In this document: positions 16,826 through 27,181 of the stretch, one piece after another
Layout: each line of letters begins with the position of its first letter
Numbering within the stretch: the first letter of the stretch is position 1
Source of the DNA: Yersinia canariae
GTDB taxonomy: Bacteria; Pseudomonadota; Gammaproteobacteria; Enterobacterales; Enterobacteriaceae
Reading direction: 5' to 3'
Assembly: GCF_009831415.1 (NCBI RefSeq)
Contig: NZ_CP043727.1
Coordinates: forward strand, 3,720,001 to 3,784,000
Length of the DNA stretch: 64,000 bases
Notes under the pieces: generated by a model
Database searches by the model: none
What the model was told of the DNA's origin: nothing
Seen by the model: the letters and a program-made list of their open reading frames with translations, nothing else
Program-made: the position numbers and the translations under genes

Positions 16826-18253
16826 TTAAGTCATATCTAACGGCAGAGTTAAACGGGCGCAAACCCCGTGCGGTAAATGGTTTTCAAGGGAAATGCTCCC
16901 GCGATGAATAGCGGCGACCTCACGCACAAAATTTAGCCCCAATCCCGTACTTTTCGGGCTATTGGCCCTCGGTAATGAATAAAAGCGGTCAAAAATCTTC
17001 TCTTGGGCATAATCGGGAATACCACTGCCCGAGTCCTCAAGCGTAATCAGATATTCATTCGTTTGCTGCTCGCCACTTAATGTCACCTCTCCGCCAATTG
17101 AGGTAAAATCCAGTGCATTATCAATTAGATTGGTCAGTGCCTGACTGAGTAACAAACCATCACCCGTTAATATCGCGCTATCGACACGGATTAGCCGCAA
17201 GCTAATTCCCCGGCTGGCAGCCTGCGCCTCTTTGGCACTAATGGCTTGTTTGACAATATGACTTATTTCTAATGGAAACAGTTGCAAATCAACCCGACTT
17301 TCCAGCCGTGCCTGTATCAGCATTTTGTCCACCAATTGCTGGATACGGGCACTTTGCTGCTCAATATTAATCAGAAAACGCTGAGCAGTGGCGGGTGGAG
17401 GAGATTCACGTAAGAGTTCTGCCGCACCAGTAATTGCCGCCAGCGGGCTTTTCAACTCATGGGTCAAGGTATGAACATATTGCTCAATATAAGCTTTGCC
17501 ATCTAATTTAAGGCGCATACTTTCCAGCGCATGAGCCAAATCATTCAGTTCACTGCTGCCCATTGCTGGCAGTGTGGCAACCTGCCCCTCGGAAACCCGC
17601 TCGGCATAATCCACCAGCTTGCCGATAGCCCGATTGATCCACCAGACAAAACCCAAGCCAATCAGTAGCGCAATACCCAGCAATACACCGCCAGCTAACA
17701 AGATTTTACGTTCACTGCGTTTTATTACCGGTGCCATAGAAATATTGGGTTTGCCCACACTGAGCACGCCAATAATTTTATTATCTACGATAACTGGCGC
17801 TGCCACATACATCACTGATGATTGTTCATCATTAGGATCAGTGCGGCTACTGCGCGCACCATATTCGCCATGCAATGTCAGCCACACATCATTCCAGCGC
17901 GAATAGTCTTGCCCAACAGCTTTACCGGATGAATCAAAAATCACCCGCCCGTCAGCATTGGTCAGATAAACTCGGTATTCATTGCGATCCTTGCGGATGC
18001 CTTCAATATTTGCACCGATTGGCCGTAAATTTAATGACGCGAATGCTTGTGCCAACTGCCCCCCGGCGGCTTTATCTTGCAACATATCCTGACGGGCAAA
18101 TTGCGCCAGCAAGGTGGCGGTATCAACCAATGTCCCTTCAGTAGCACGCCGCACGCCGGGCTTCACTTCCTGCACAAAAATACGAATGACAAAGTAACCG
18201 GCGATGGCGACTATCAAAAAATAACCCAGTAATAAACGCACGCCTATCTTCAT
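16826..18253 (-). CDS. creC: Sensor histidine kinase CreC
   Basis: 475 residues. An inner-membrane sensor with spans at about 8-27 and 183-205 around a periplasmic sensor (about 30-180), then HAMP (206-255), HisKA with His-265 (LTHELKSPLAA) and a HATPase with N box (NLIDNALDF), DSGSGIPD and GLGLNF. It phosphorylates CreB in response to metabolic or cell-wall signals. The gap to creB is ten bases. Confidence 0.93.
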   Translation of the reverse strand: MKIGVRLLLGYFLIVAIAGYFVIRIFVQEVKPGVRRATEGTLVDTATLLAQFARQDMLQDKAAGGQLAQAFASLNLRPIGANIEGIRKDRNEYRVYLTNADGRVIFDSSGKAVGQDYSRWNDVWLTLHGEYGARSSRTDPNDEQSSVMYVAAPVIVDNKIIGVLSVGKPNISMAPVIKRSERKILLAGGVLLGIALLIGLGFVWWINRAIGKLVDYAERVSEGQVATLPAMGSSELNDLAHALESMRLKLDGKAYIEQYVHTLTHELKSPLAAITGAAELLRESPPPATAQRFLINIEQQSARIQQLVDKMLIQARLESRVDLQLFPLEISHIVKQAISAKEAQAASRGISLRLIRVDSAILTGDGLLLSQALTNLIDNALDFTSIGGEVTLSGEQQTNEYLITLEDSGSGIPDYAQEKIFDRFYSLPRANSPKSTGLGLNFVREVAAIHRGSISLENHLPHGVCARLTLPLDMT

Positions 18254-18263
18254 AGGGGATGGC

Positions 18264-18962
18264 TCATGTTCGATATGTCAGGCTATAACCCAATCCGCGA
18301 TGAGTACGGATTGGCGATTCATTATCGTGGGTCATGCGCAGTTTTGAGCGCAGAGTTTTGATGTGAGTATCGACGGTGCGGTCTTGGCTCTCTTCCGCCT
18401 GAGCCCAGACAATATCCATCAGTTGTTGGCGTGAAAATACGCGCTCAGGTGCCAGCAATAAGGTTTTTAGTAGCAGATATTCATAACGAGTCAGCGATAA
18501 AACTTGTTGGTGATAAGTGACTCTAGCCCCCGCCTCATCCAGTGTGAAATGGCCGAATTGATGGAGTGTGGTAGAGATAGCCCGTGTTTGTGACTTTTGT
18601 AGACGCCGCAGCACAGTGCGAACTCTGGCGCTCACTTCGCGCGGTGAAAAAGGTTTGGCAATATAGTCATCGGCACCAATTTCCAGGCCGATAATCCGGT
18701 CTAGCTCTTCGCTACGGGCAGTTAAAAAGACCACTGGCAGCTCCGGCACCAAGGCCAATATGCGGCGGCACAAATCAAAACCATTGATATCAGGTAAACC
18801 CACATCGACTATCGCCAGCGCGGGTGGCCCACTGGCAAGAGCCGCAAGTGCAGGTTCCCCCCGGTCAAACCACCGGAGGGTAAAACCTTCACTTTCCAAG
18901 GTATAAATTAAAGTGTCGGCGATGCTCGGCTCGTCTTCCACCAGCCAGATTACAGGCTTCAT
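18264..18962 (-). CDS. creB: Response regulator CreB
   Basis: 232 residues, OmpR/PhoB type. The receiver domain (1-120) has acidic residues Glu-9 and Asp-10, phosphorylation site Asp-53 (IVDVGLPD) and the conserved lysine in YIAKPFSPRE. The winged-helix domain (about 130-230) ends with THIKTLRSKLR and RGLGYSL. Its ATG overlaps the stop codon of ygfX (TAATG), so translation is coupled. It is the partner of CreC and activates genes with TTCAC repeats. Confidence 0.95.
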   Translation of the reverse strand: MKPVIWLVEDEPSIADTLIYTLESEGFTLRWFDRGEPALAALASGPPALAIVDVGLPDINGFDLCRRILALVPELPVVFLTARSEELDRIIGLEIGADDYIAKPFSPREVSARVRTVLRRLQKSQTRAISTTLHQFGHFTLDEAGARVTYHQQVLSLTRYEYLLLKTLLLAPERVFSRQQLMDIVWAQAEESQDRTVDTHIKTLRSKLRMTHDNESPIRTHRGLGYSLTYRT

Positions 18963-19387
18963 TAATTGATACCTTCATCAGGTCCAAATGAATGACGCAG
19001 TAACAAGCATAATTGCCGCCATTCTTCTTCAGACATACTGTCAGCAGCTAGCCATAAACGCTTACGAGTTGAGCGGCTGCTGGTCTGTTGTAAACTCAAT
19101 AACACGCCATAAGGGGTCATCCAAGGCTGTTTAATGACAATCCATTCATGCCTTTTCCATAGCACCACATTGCCGGGTTTCAGCCTGATTTCACCCTGAC
19201 AAGACGTAATGTTTTTCTGGCTGCGGATACACTCAAACACCACTAACGTCAGTAATACTAGCCAGAGTGCCGTGTAGCCCTGAGGCCACGGCGCCACAAG
19301 CGTGAGTATTACCAAGACGCCATGAGCTAATAAAGAGAAGAGTTGAGTGTGCCAGGATATCCGCAGGTCACATCGCCACTGGGCCAC
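18962..19387 (-). CDS. ygfX: YgfX/CptA-family membrane protein
   Basis: 141 residues with two close hydrophobic segments (about 13-48) and a soluble C-terminal part (residues 60-141, [15 protein letters not shown]). E. coli YgfX was described as the membrane partner or toxin of the SdhE (CptB) pair, but this function is disputed. It overlaps the end of sdhE by 20 bases and its stop overlaps creB, so sdhE, ygfX, creB and creC form one tightly packed run. Confidence 0.85.
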   Translation of the reverse strand: MAQWRCDLRISWHTQLFSLLAHGVLVILTLVAPWPQGYTALWLVLLTLVVFECIRSQKNITSCQGEIRLKPGNVVLWKRHEWIVIKQPWMTPYGVLLSLQQTSSRSTRKRLWLAADSMSEEEWRQLCLLLRHSFGPDEGIN

Positions 19388-19634
19388 GGGCTTTATTTCG
19401 TGTTTGAATCAGTTTGACCATGTGACGCAGCTCGCTGTCCTGCGGCTCCCCGTGATTCATCAGCCAGTTAAATAAGTCTGGATCATCGCATTCAAGCAAA
19501 CGGATAAAAACCTGTTTCTCGTTGTCACTCAAGCCATCATATTCATGTTCAAAAAACGGCATGATAGAGATATCCAGCTCACGCATACCCCGACGGCACG
19601 CCCAGTGAATACGGGCTTTATTATCGATTTCCAT
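19368..19634 (-). CDS. sdhE: FAD assembly factor SdhE
   Basis: 88 residues. SdhE helps attach FAD covalently to succinate dehydrogenase and fumarate reductase flavoprotein subunits. The signature RGMRELD is at 15-21 ([16 protein letters not shown]). Length is normal. It is divergent from ygfZ, which is the conserved E. coli arrangement, and starts the run leading to creBC. Confidence 0.93.
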   Translation of the reverse strand: MEIDNKARIHWACRRGMRELDISIMPFFEHEYDGLSDNEKQVFIRLLECDDPDLFNWLMNHGEPQDSELRHMVKLIQTRNKARGPVAM

Positions 19635-20020
19635 GTCCTGATTGACTCCTCAAAGAAGGATGCTGATAGGCTAAAGGCGTTATAGTGCTGTTTTTCAATC
19701 ATATTCAGCACTCTGCCACAAAATCTGCGGTTATTGTACCTCAGATATCGCCGAATTCAGATATTGAATAATAATGCTCAATCTGTCGAATAACTGCTTG
19801 CAATGCTACCCGGCTATTTTACCATTGAGCATCGGTTCACTGTATCTCGCTGACAGATGTTACTTATCCGCAGGTACTATATCCAAAATAATTCGAGTGC
19901 AGGAAGGCGGCGAACACAACGTCCCAATGAGCTTACATGAGTAAGTGATTCGGGTTATTTAGCGCAGCCAACGCGCAGACAGCTCGAAGTATGACGGGTA
20001 TATTTATTTTCAGGTAAATT
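19635..20020. other. sdhE-ygfZ divergent intergenic region
   Basis: About 390 bases hold the divergent promoters of sdhE and ygfZ and a full ERIC repeat (19878-20003) that ends 17 bases before the ygfZ ATG, so the ERIC probably lies in the ygfZ leader. No further gene is seen. Confidence 0.6.
19878..20003 (+). repeat. ERIC element (full length)
   Basis: About 126 bases with the ERIC landmarks: TATATCC start, GCAGGAAGGCGG, CAATGAGCTTACATGAGTAA, GCGCAGCCAACGC, and GAAGTATGACGGGTATA at the end. The two halves are complementary and fold into a long hairpin if transcribed. Confidence 0.85.
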
Positions 20021-21013
20021 ATGGCTTACAACACTCCATTTACTGCACAACCACCGGTTGCCTCTTCCGAGCTGCCGTTAACATTGATTTCACTTGATGA
20101 CTGGGCGCTGGTGACATTAACTGGCGCGGACCGTGTAAAGTATCTGCAAGGGCAAGTCACGGCGGATATTGATGCATTGCCCACTGACCAACATGTGCTT
20201 TGCGCCCACTGTGATGCCAAAGGCAAGATGTGGAGCAATCTGCGGTTATTTTATCGCGGCGAAGGTCTGGCTTTTATCGAACGCCGTAACGTGCTTGATA
20301 AACAGTTAAGTGAACTGAAGAAATATGCCGTGTTCTCCAAAGTGGATATTGCTGCGCCACCTGATGCCATTTTGTTAGGTATCGCGGGTGCTGAGGCAAA
20401 AACTGCACTGGCGGAAGTATTTGCTGAATTGCCTAATATCGAGCATCCGGTCGTGCAGCAAGGTCATACCACACTGTTGCATTTTTCATTGCCCGCTGAG
20501 CGTTTCCTGCTGGTGACCGATGCCGGACAGGCACAGCAAGTGGTGGAAAAATTGTCTGGCCGCGCGCAGCTCAATAACAGTCAGCAGTGGTTGGCTCTGG
20601 ATATCGAAGCGGGCTTCCCTATCATTGATACCGAGAGTAGCGCCCAGTTTATTCCACAAGCGACAAACATTCAGGCGTTGAATGGCATCAGTTTCAGCAA
20701 AGGGTGTTATACCGGGCAAGAAATGGTCGCCAGAGCAAAATACCGTGGCGCCAACAAGCGCGCGCTCTACTGGTTAGCCGGTCGCGCCGGCCGTGTTCCG
20801 GCAGTGGGTGAAGATTTAGAATGGCAATTGGGTGAAAACTGGCGGCGTACCGGTAGCGTTTTGGCTGCTGTTGCACTCAGTGACGGCTCGGTTTGGGTTC
20901 AGGCGGTGCTGAACAATGATTTGGCAGCAGACAGTGTGCTGCGTGTCCGTGATGATGTGGATAGCGTGCTTACTATTCAGCCATTGCCATACTCATTAGC
21001 CGAAGAAAAATAA
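20021..21013 (+). CDS. ygfZ: Folate-binding Fe-S cluster protein YgfZ
   Basis: 330 residues, a GcvT-like tetrahydrofolate-binding protein needed for repair or assembly of some iron-sulfur enzymes. The signature KGCYTGQE is at 227-234, including the essential cysteine (Cys-229). The barrel regions ([22 protein letters not shown]) match the family. The start at the ATG at 20021 has TTCAGG upstream. It stands alone, divergent from sdhE. Confidence 0.95.
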   Translation: MAYNTPFTAQPPVASSELPLTLISLDDWALVTLTGADRVKYLQGQVTADIDALPTDQHVLCAHCDAKGKMWSNLRLFYRGEGLAFIERRNVLDKQLSELKKYAVFSKVDIAAPPDAILLGIAGAEAKTALAEVFAELPNIEHPVVQQGHTTLLHFSLPAERFLLVTDAGQAQQVVEKLSGRAQLNNSQQWLALDIEAGFPIIDTESSAQFIPQATNIQALNGISFSKGCYTGQEMVARAKYRGANKRALYWLAGRAGRVPAVGEDLEWQLGENWRRTGSVLAAVALSDGSVWVQAVLNNDLAADSVLRVRDDVDSVLTIQPLPYSLAEEK

Positions 21014-21094
21014 TATTTCTAATCACTTGAAATTATTGTGATTTAGCAGCAATACCAAATTCTTTGGATATCTATTTTTGAGTACATAATAGCG

Positions 21095-21119
21095 GGAGGC
21101 TGGTCATCCGGCCTCCGCA
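21095..21119. terminator. Possible hairpin between ygfZ and trhA
   Basis: GGAGGC pairs with GCCTCC in a GC-rich hairpin in the gap between the convergent genes. No T-run follows on either strand, so its function as a terminator is uncertain. Confidence 0.35.
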
Positions 21120-21128
21120 AATCAAGCA

Positions 21129-21818
21129 TTAAACGTACAGGTAAATCGCCATAAAGTGGCAGACACTGCCGCCCAACACAAAGCCGTGCCAAATAGCATG
21201 CCCAAAGCGAATACGTTTAGAAGCATAGAAAACTACGCCCAAGGTATACAGCAAGCCGCCAATGGTCAGTAATGCCAGCCCGCCAATCTCAAGTTTTATC
21301 GCCAGTTGGTAAATCACAATCAGTGATAGCCACCCCATTGTCAGGTAAGTCACCAGCGACAGCACTTCAAATCGGTGAGCAAAAGCTAGCTTGAATATCA
21401 CGCCGAACAAAGCCAATCCCCAAATCACCGCCATTAAACCTCTGGCCAAGGGGGAATCTAACCCCACCAATAGAAATGGTGTATATGTCCCGGCGATTAA
21501 TATGTAAATGGCGCAATGGTCGAACTTCTGTAGCCAGAGTTTCGCCTTGCGATGTGGGACCGCGTGATACAACGTTGAGGCCAAAAACAGCAAAATAATA
21601 CTGCCGCCATACAGGCTATAGCTGGTCATCGCCTTAGTATCGGCTCCGCTATCTATCGCCTGCCCCAAAAGTAAAACCAAACCGATAATTCCGAATATCA
21701 CCCCAATACCATGACTGATGCTATTGGCGATTTCTTCTGCCCATGGATAAGACGGTGTTGTTACGTCCGTGGACGTGACCGAGGTCGTCGACGTCGGCAG
21801 AGCTGATTTATTCTTCAA
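21129..21818 (-). CDS. trhA: Hemolysin III-type (PAQR) membrane protein TrhA
   Basis: 229 residues with seven predicted membrane spans. The PAQR/hemolysin III signature histidines are present ([24 protein letters not shown]; the end GHAIWHGF...CHF). E. coli TrhA (YqfA) is linked to membrane energetics and fatty-acid homeostasis; the toxin label of the family is historical. The first 27 residues, rich in Thr and Ser, precede the conserved part, so a later start is possible. Confidence 0.88.
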   Translation of the reverse strand: MKNKSALPTSTTSVTSTDVTTPSYPWAEEIANSISHGIGVIFGIIGLVLLLGQAIDSGADTKAMTSYSLYGGSIILLFLASTLYHAVPHRKAKLWLQKFDHCAIYILIAGTYTPFLLVGLDSPLARGLMAVIWGLALFGVIFKLAFAHRFEVLSLVTYLTMGWLSLIVIYQLAIKLEIGGLALLTIGGLLYTLGVVFYASKRIRFGHAIWHGFVLGGSVCHFMAIYLYV

Positions 21819-22137
21819 TACTGATTATCCTAAAAGTGAATATACTCCAAATAATTCAAGTTACTGGAAGGCGGTAAGTGAACAAAGCGGCCAACGCACA
21901 GGCGACTTGAAGTATGATTAATATCGTTATTTCATCCGGTGAGCACTGTAACTGGACAAAAATAGTACACATAGGTTAACTGAGAATGATTCCAGTGTAC
22001 ACGTGTACGCTTAAATATTCTGTCAGTACATGTAAACCATCATGTCTATTGGATAAATCATCGAAAAAACTAGGGCAATTGCTGATAATCAGTTAACTTT
22101 TGGCTGGTCTGCTAGTTATCTAAAACTGAGGTTTATT
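21819..22137. other. trhA divergent region with a truncated ERIC
   Basis: About 320 bases holding the divergent promoters of trhA and the HD-domain gene. 21840-21924 is a shortened ERIC. Beyond it, GTACACGTGTAC (about 21997-22008) is a perfect 12-base palindrome that could be an operator; its regulator is unknown. Confidence 0.5.
21840..21924 (+). repeat. ERIC element with internal deletion
   Basis: About 85 bases with both ERIC ends (TATACTCCAAATAATTCAAG and ACTTGAAGTATGATTAATAT) and GGAAGGCGGTAAGTGAA, but without the central AGCTTAC/GTAAGT block. It is an internally deleted form. Confidence 0.75.
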
Positions 22138-22740
22138 ATGTCATTAGCAACTTTGAATTTTGGCCCACTGACAGAAACCATTCAGTTTCTGATGGAAATC
22201 GATAAGCTGAAAGATATCCAGCGGCGGACTAAAGTCATCGCCAGCTTACGTCAGGAGAACTCGGCCGAACACAGCTGGCATTTTGCTGTGGCGGCCATGA
22301 GTCTGGCCCCCTATGCAGGGCCGGATGTTGATATCAATCGCGTAATCAAAATGGCGCTATTGCACGATATTGTCGAGATAGATGCAGGTGATGTTATCGT
22401 CTATGACCTGGTGGCCAGAGCCGCAATTCATGAACAAGAAGTGGCTGCCGCCAAACGCTTATTTGGCATATTACCTCCAGCATTAGGCGCACAATTTACC
22501 GAGCTATGGGACGAGTATGAAGCGGAAGAGACTGCTAATGCGCGTTTTGCTACCGTGTTAGACCGTATTTTGCCCATGCTCATTAACCTGCATACTGAGG
22601 GGCAAAGTTGGATAGAAAATGGTATTCGGTTGCAGCAAGTTCTGGAACGCAACCAACTGGTTGCCGAATACTATCCTGAGATTTGGCAGCATTTACTGCC
22701 ACAGTTGCAAGCAGCGCAGCAAAAGGGTTGGCTGAAGTAA
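22138..22740 (+). CDS. HD-domain hydrolase (YfbR/HDDC2-like)
   Basis: 200 residues. Metal-binding HD-superfamily signature: NSAEHSWHFA (first His), ALLHDIVEIDAGD (His-Asp) and a later Asp in ATVLDRI. HDDC2 and YfbR members dephosphorylate deoxynucleoside 5'-monophosphates; that activity is likely but unproven here. The sequence is preceded by AAACTGAGGTTTATT, a moderate ribosome binding site. It is convergent with an SDR gene, one base between stops. Confidence 0.8.
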   Translation: MSLATLNFGPLTETIQFLMEIDKLKDIQRRTKVIASLRQENSAEHSWHFAVAAMSLAPYAGPDVDINRVIKMALLHDIVEIDAGDVIVYDLVARAAIHEQEVAAAKRLFGILPPALGAQFTELWDEYEAEETANARFATVLDRILPMLINLHTEGQSWIENGIRLQQVLERNQLVAEYYPEIWQHLLPQLQAAQQKGWLK

Positions 22741-22741
22741 C

Positions 22742-23491
22742 TTATTTCCCACCCGCTAAATCCAACACACTGCCAGTGACATAAGAAGCATTGTCTGACA
22801 ACAACCAGATAATTGCTTCTGCCACTTCATGTGGCTGACCGCCACGTTTCATGGGTAACAAACTTTGGATTCGGTCAACCCGCCCCGGCTCCCCCCCACT
22901 GGCATGAATATCAGTGTAGATAAGGCCTGGCCGTACTCCATTAACCCTAATCCCCTCAGCCGCCACCTCTAGTGACAGGCCGGTGGTCAATGTATCGATT
23001 GCGCCCTTGGAGGCGGCATAATCTAAATACTCGCCCGGTGCGCCAAGGCGGGCCGCGGCAGAAGAGACATTAACAATCGCACCACCATTGCCACCATGAC
23101 GAAATGCCATGCGTTTGACTGCTTCGCGACTGCATAAAAAGTATCCCGTCACATTAGTGCTCAGCACCCGATTAATGCGCTCAGCCGTCAGCCCCTCGAT
23201 GGTGGTTTGCGGGAACAAAATACCGGCATTATTGACCAGCGCAGTGATCGGCCCGAGCTGTGCTTCAAGCTTTTCAAATAGTGCAATGACTTGATATTCA
23301 TCGGCAATATCGGCCTGTATTGCCACCGCCAACCCGCCCGCGGCGGCAATTTCTGCGACGACCTGCCGGGCAGCTTGCTCATCATTGATATAATTAACCG
23401 CGACACGATAGCCGTGTTTGGCTAATAGCAATGCTGTGGCACGACCAATCCCCCGGCTCCCCCCGGTCACTAATGCGACTTTCTTATGCAT
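22742..23491 (-). CDS. Short-chain dehydrogenase/reductase
   Basis: 249 residues, a classical SDR oxidoreductase. The NAD(P)-binding motif TGGSRGIG is at about 9-16, NNAG follows, and the catalytic Ser (NVSSAAARLG), Tyr and Lys (YLDYAASKGA) are in place. It resembles E. coli YgfF; the substrate is unknown. It precedes no obvious partner. Confidence 0.85.
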   Translation of the reverse strand: MHKKVALVTGGSRGIGRATALLLAKHGYRVAVNYINDEQAARQVVAEIAAAGGLAVAIQADIADEYQVIALFEKLEAQLGPITALVNNAGILFPQTTIEGLTAERINRVLSTNVTGYFLCSREAVKRMAFRHGGNGGAIVNVSSAAARLGAPGEYLDYAASKGAIDTLTTGLSLEVAAEGIRVNGVRPGLIYTDIHASGGEPGRVDRIQSLLPMKRGGQPHEVAEAIIWLLSDNASYVTGSVLDLAGGK

Positions 23492-23506
23492 ATCCCTGCT
23501 CCATAC

Positions 23507-23953
23507 TTAACGGTGAATTTTTTCCCAAATGAGTACCCCAACCAGCGCAGAATTGTTCATTTGCAGCGGTGGTGTGCGAAGTGTTAAGCGATTTTCTTCG
23601 AATTGATAATAGCGAAGTTGCTGGCTACCTACCCAGTTGGGAAATAAACTGCCTTCAATAAAATGTGTAACGGTGGCTTGTTGTTCATCGATTTTGTATC
23701 GACCAAAATAAGTTAGCGCGCTGATAAAGGCATTTTTTATCTCATCATCACTGCCTTGCAGCCAGTCTTCAGAAGCAAAGTTCAGTCTACCACCGCAGTA
23801 TAACTGAGCAGCCATAGTACCTTGTTTTTCATAATTAATTCGACCAGACATTTGCTGCCCCATCGGATAATGAATACTGCCGTCCGGCAAAGTAAAGTGC
23901 TGTGAAATCAGTGACCAACTGCCGATAAACTGATGGCTTACCATAATATTCAT
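23507..23953 (-). CDS. Lipocalin-like domain protein
   Basis: About 148 residues. The sequence (FIGSWSLISQHFTLPDGS..., MSGRINYEKQGTMAAQLY, GRYKIDEQQATVTHFIEGSLFPNW) matches the lipocalin-like family found in many bacteria, a small barrel that may bind hydrophobic ligands; no catalytic role is known. There is no signal peptide. Start choices are GTG at 23959, ATG at 23953 and ATG at 23944; 23953 is chosen with low certainty. It lies 15 bases upstream of the SDR gene on the same strand, so they may form an operon. Confidence 0.75.
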   Translation of the reverse strand: MNIMVSHQFIGSWSLISQHFTLPDGSIHYPMGQQMSGRINYEKQGTMAAQLYCGGRLNFASEDWLQGSDDEIKNAFISALTYFGRYKIDEQQATVTHFIEGSLFPNWVGSQQLRYYQFEENRLTLRTPPLQMNNSALVGVLIWEKIHR

Positions 23954-24034
23954 GCTCACTATTTGTATAACGAAAAATAAGCGTAGTCATTGATAGTGAG
24001 ATATGGCAAATACCATTGATTGTCATCCACAAAG

Positions 24035-24062
24035 CAAAAGGGCCGCTTACGCGACCCCTTTG
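24035..24062 (-). terminator. Terminator of the gcvTHP operon
   Basis: On the minus strand AAGGGG-TCGC-GTAA-GCGG-CCCTTTT forms a stem followed by TTTTGC, 17 bases after the gcvP stop. Confidence 0.75.
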
Positions 24063-24079
24063 TTATTTAACACATGTAT

Positions 24080-26959
24080 TTATTCGTAGTCACTGATTGG
24101 TACACATGAGCAGAACAGATTACGGTCGCCGTACACATCATCCAGACGTTTCACGGTCGGCCAGTATTTATTCTCCATCACACCCGCAATCGGGAACACC
24201 GCCAACTCTCGGCTGTAAGGGTGCTGCCAATCACCAACCAGCTCAGCCTGAGTATGCGGCGCATTCACTAACGGGTTATCTTCCAGTGGCCATTCACCAC
24301 GGGCAACTTTCTCGATTTCCGCACGGATAGCCAGCATGGCATCGATAAAGCGGTCCAACTCGACTTTACTTTCAGATTCTGTCGGCTCCACCATCAGTGT
24401 GCCCGCGACCGGGAAGGACATCGTTGGCGCATGGAAACCGAAGTCAATCAAGCGCTTGGCGATATCCATCTCGCTGATCCCTGTTGCTTCTTTCAGCGGG
24501 CGAATATCCAGAATACATTCATGTGCCACACGGCCATCATGGCCGGTATACAGCACCGGATATGCTTCTTTCAGGCGCGTCGCAATGTAGTTCGCATTCA
24601 AAATAGCAACCTGACTGGCTTGTTTCAGGCCATCGGCTCCCATCATGCGGATATACATCCAACTGATAGGTAAAATGGATGCGCTACCAAATGGCGCCGC
24701 TGAAACTGCGCCTTGTTGGGTCGTCATGCCATCAATTTGCACCACGCTATGGCCCGGAACAAAAGGCGCCAAATGGGCTTTGACACCAATTGGCCCCATA
24801 CCCGGACCGCCACCACCATGTGGGATGCAGAAAGTTTTGTGCAAGTTGAGGTGTGATACATCAGCGCCGATATAGCCCGGAGTGGTAATCCCCACTTGCG
24901 CATTCATATTCGCGCCATCGAGATAAACCTGCCCACCAAACTGATGAACTATCTGACAAACTTCACGGATAGTTTCTTCATACACGCCGTGAGTTGACGG
25001 GTAAGTCACCATAATGCAAGAGAGCTCATCACCGGCTTCGCCGGCTTTTTGGCGCAAGTCGTGCAAATCAATATTACCTTGCTTATCGCAAGCGACCACG
25101 ACCACTGACATACCGGCCATTTGTGCAGATGCCGGGTTAGTGCCGTGAGCAGAGCTTGGGATCAAACAGATATGACGGCTCGCCTGATTGCGGCTTTCAT
25201 GATAGCGGCGGATAGCCAGCAAACCTGCATATTCGCCTTGCGCGCCAGAGTTTGGTTGCATACAAACCGCGTCATAACCGGTCAATTGCACCAACCATTG
25301 TGACAACTGACCAATCATTTGCTGGTAACCCGCCGCTTGCTCCGGCGGGCAGAATGGGTGCAATTCGGCAAATTCAGGCCAAGTGATCGGGATCATTTCA
25401 GCCGCGGCATTCAACTTCATGGTGCAAGAGCCTAGCGGGATCATCGCCTGATTCAGCGCCAAATCTTTGCGCTCTAAACGATGCATATAACGCATCATTT
25501 CGGTTTCACTGTGGTAACGGTTAAAGACTGGGTGAGTCAGAATCGGATCTTGTCGCAACATTGCTGCTGGAATCGACTGGCTATTTTGGCTGACTTTGGC
25601 ATCAAGTTCATCAATATCCAAACCATGATTATCACCGGCCAACAGGGTGAAAAGAGTCTGAATATCGTCGCGAGAAGTGGTTTCGTCCAGCGTGATACCA
25701 ACTGCACCATGAATATCAGTGCGTAAATTAATACCGAAACTCAATGCATGGGCCAATACGGCGGCTTTGTCTTTAACTTCGACAGTTAATGTATCGAACC
25801 AATGCTGGAAACGCAGAGTTAGACCGGCTTGTTGCAAGCCCGCAGCCAGAATATCAGTCATTCGGTGAATACGACCAGCAATACGCTGTAACCCTTGCGG
25901 GCCATGATAAACCGCGTACAAACTGGCAATATTGGCCAGTAACACCTGAGAGGTACAGATATTAGAGTTGGCTTTCTCGCGGCGAATATGTTGCTCACGA
26001 GTTTGCATCGCCATACGCAGCGCGGTATTGCCAGCCGCATCGCGCGAGACGCCAATAATGCGGCCTGGCATCGAGCGCTTAAATTCATCACGACAGGCAA
26101 AGAAAGCAGCATGTGGGCCACCGTAGCCCATTGGCACGCCAAAACGCTGAGCCGAGCCAAATACCACGTCAGCGCCCTGTTTACCCGGCGCTGTCAGCAG
26201 CACTAATGCCATAATATCGGCGGCAACGCTGGTAATAACTTTGCGTTTTTTCAGCTCAGACAGCAGCGCTGAATAGTCATGTAATTCGCCAGTGGTACCA
26301 ACTTGTTGCAACAGCACACCAAAAATACCTTCCAGCTCCAACACTTTTTCTGCGCGGTCAACAATCACTTCAAAGCCAAAGGTTTCAGCGCGCGTGCGTA
26401 CCACATCCAATGTTTGTGGATGTACATCATCGGCGACGAAAAATCGATTAGCGTCTTTGAGCTTACTGGCACGTTTCGCCAACGCCATGGATTCAGCTGC
26501 CGCAGTAGCTTCATCCAGCAAAGAAGCGGAGGCCAGATCCAGACCGGTCAAGTCTTGGGTTAGTTGCTGGAAATTCAGCAATGCTTCAAGACGCCCTTGT
26601 GAAACTTCTGGCTGATAAGGGGTGTAAGCGGTGTACCAACCCGGGTTTTCCAGCATATTACGCAGGATAACTGGCGGTGTCAGAACGGGGCTATAGCCCA
26701 TGCCAATATAAGATTTATAGCGCTGATTCTGGCTGGCAATCCCTTTAAGTTCTGCCAGCGCCTGATGTTCAGTCGCAGCATCACCCACCGGCGGCGGGCT
26801 GGGCAATTGGATATCTGCCGGAACAATCTGCTGAATCAATGTCCTTAACGAGCTGGCGCCAACGGCGGCCAACATCTGTTGCTGTTGCTCAGCGGAGGAG
26901 CCGATATGGCGCTGAATAAAAGCATCGTTATGTTCAAGCTGGCTGAGATTCTGAGTCAT
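24080..26959 (-). CDS. gcvP: Glycine dehydrogenase (decarboxylating), P-protein
   Basis: 959 residues, the usual fused length. It decarboxylates glycine and passes the aminomethyl group to the lipoyl arm of GcvH. The PLP lysine is in [18 protein letters not shown], in the C-terminal half; the first half (about 1-450) is the degenerate copy typical of the single-chain P-protein. It is the last gene of gcvT-gcvH-gcvP, 222 bases after gcvH. ATTCAGGA precedes the start. Confidence 0.97.
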   Translation of the reverse strand: MTQNLSQLEHNDAFIQRHIGSSAEQQQQMLAAVGASSLRTLIQQIVPADIQLPSPPPVGDAATEHQALAELKGIASQNQRYKSYIGMGYSPVLTPPVILRNMLENPGWYTAYTPYQPEVSQGRLEALLNFQQLTQDLTGLDLASASLLDEATAAAESMALAKRASKLKDANRFFVADDVHPQTLDVVRTRAETFGFEVIVDRAEKVLELEGIFGVLLQQVGTTGELHDYSALLSELKKRKVITSVAADIMALVLLTAPGKQGADVVFGSAQRFGVPMGYGGPHAAFFACRDEFKRSMPGRIIGVSRDAAGNTALRMAMQTREQHIRREKANSNICTSQVLLANIASLYAVYHGPQGLQRIAGRIHRMTDILAAGLQQAGLTLRFQHWFDTLTVEVKDKAAVLAHALSFGINLRTDIHGAVGITLDETTSRDDIQTLFTLLAGDNHGLDIDELDAKVSQNSQSIPAAMLRQDPILTHPVFNRYHSETEMMRYMHRLERKDLALNQAMIPLGSCTMKLNAAAEMIPITWPEFAELHPFCPPEQAAGYQQMIGQLSQWLVQLTGYDAVCMQPNSGAQGEYAGLLAIRRYHESRNQASRHICLIPSSAHGTNPASAQMAGMSVVVVACDKQGNIDLHDLRQKAGEAGDELSCIMVTYPSTHGVYEETIREVCQIVHQFGGQVYLDGANMNAQVGITTPGYIGADVSHLNLHKTFCIPHGGGGPGMGPIGVKAHLAPFVPGHSVVQIDGMTTQQGAVSAAPFGSASILPISWMYIRMMGADGLKQASQVAILNANYIATRLKEAYPVLYTGHDGRVAHECILDIRPLKEATGISEMDIAKRLIDFGFHAPTMSFPVAGTLMVEPTESESKVELDRFIDAMLAIRAEIEKVARGEWPLEDNPLVNAPHTQAELVGDWQHPYSRELAVFPIAGVMENKYWPTVKRLDDVYGDRNLFCSCVPISDYE

Positions 26960-27181
26960 TTGCTACAAATTCCTGAATAGGGCATGGGACGGGGTTGTTG
27001 ACAAAGTGCGAGCTACGAAGAGAACAAGCAGCGAGTAAAGACGCGGTTACTCCATTCCTGGAGGCGCGAGCCGCGCCATTGCTGGCATGGACGCTTTACT
27101 CATCTGCCAGCCCTCACCGCCAAAGATCAAGTCATCGGGGTTTGTCAGCAGTTTGGCCCCGAAAAATGGGGCCACGTTCAT
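26960..27181 (-). other. gcvH-gcvP spacer with strong secondary structure
   Basis: Within the operon, 27033-27101 is an imperfect hairpin: GAGTAAAG pairs with CTTTACTC at the ends, and GGCGCG-AGC-CGCGCC forms a perfect inner stem. A second hairpin (TGGCCCC with GGGGCCA, near 27155-27176) lies close to the gcvH stop. These could attenuate or stabilise the mRNA and set gcvP below gcvH. No gene is seen. Confidence 0.55.
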
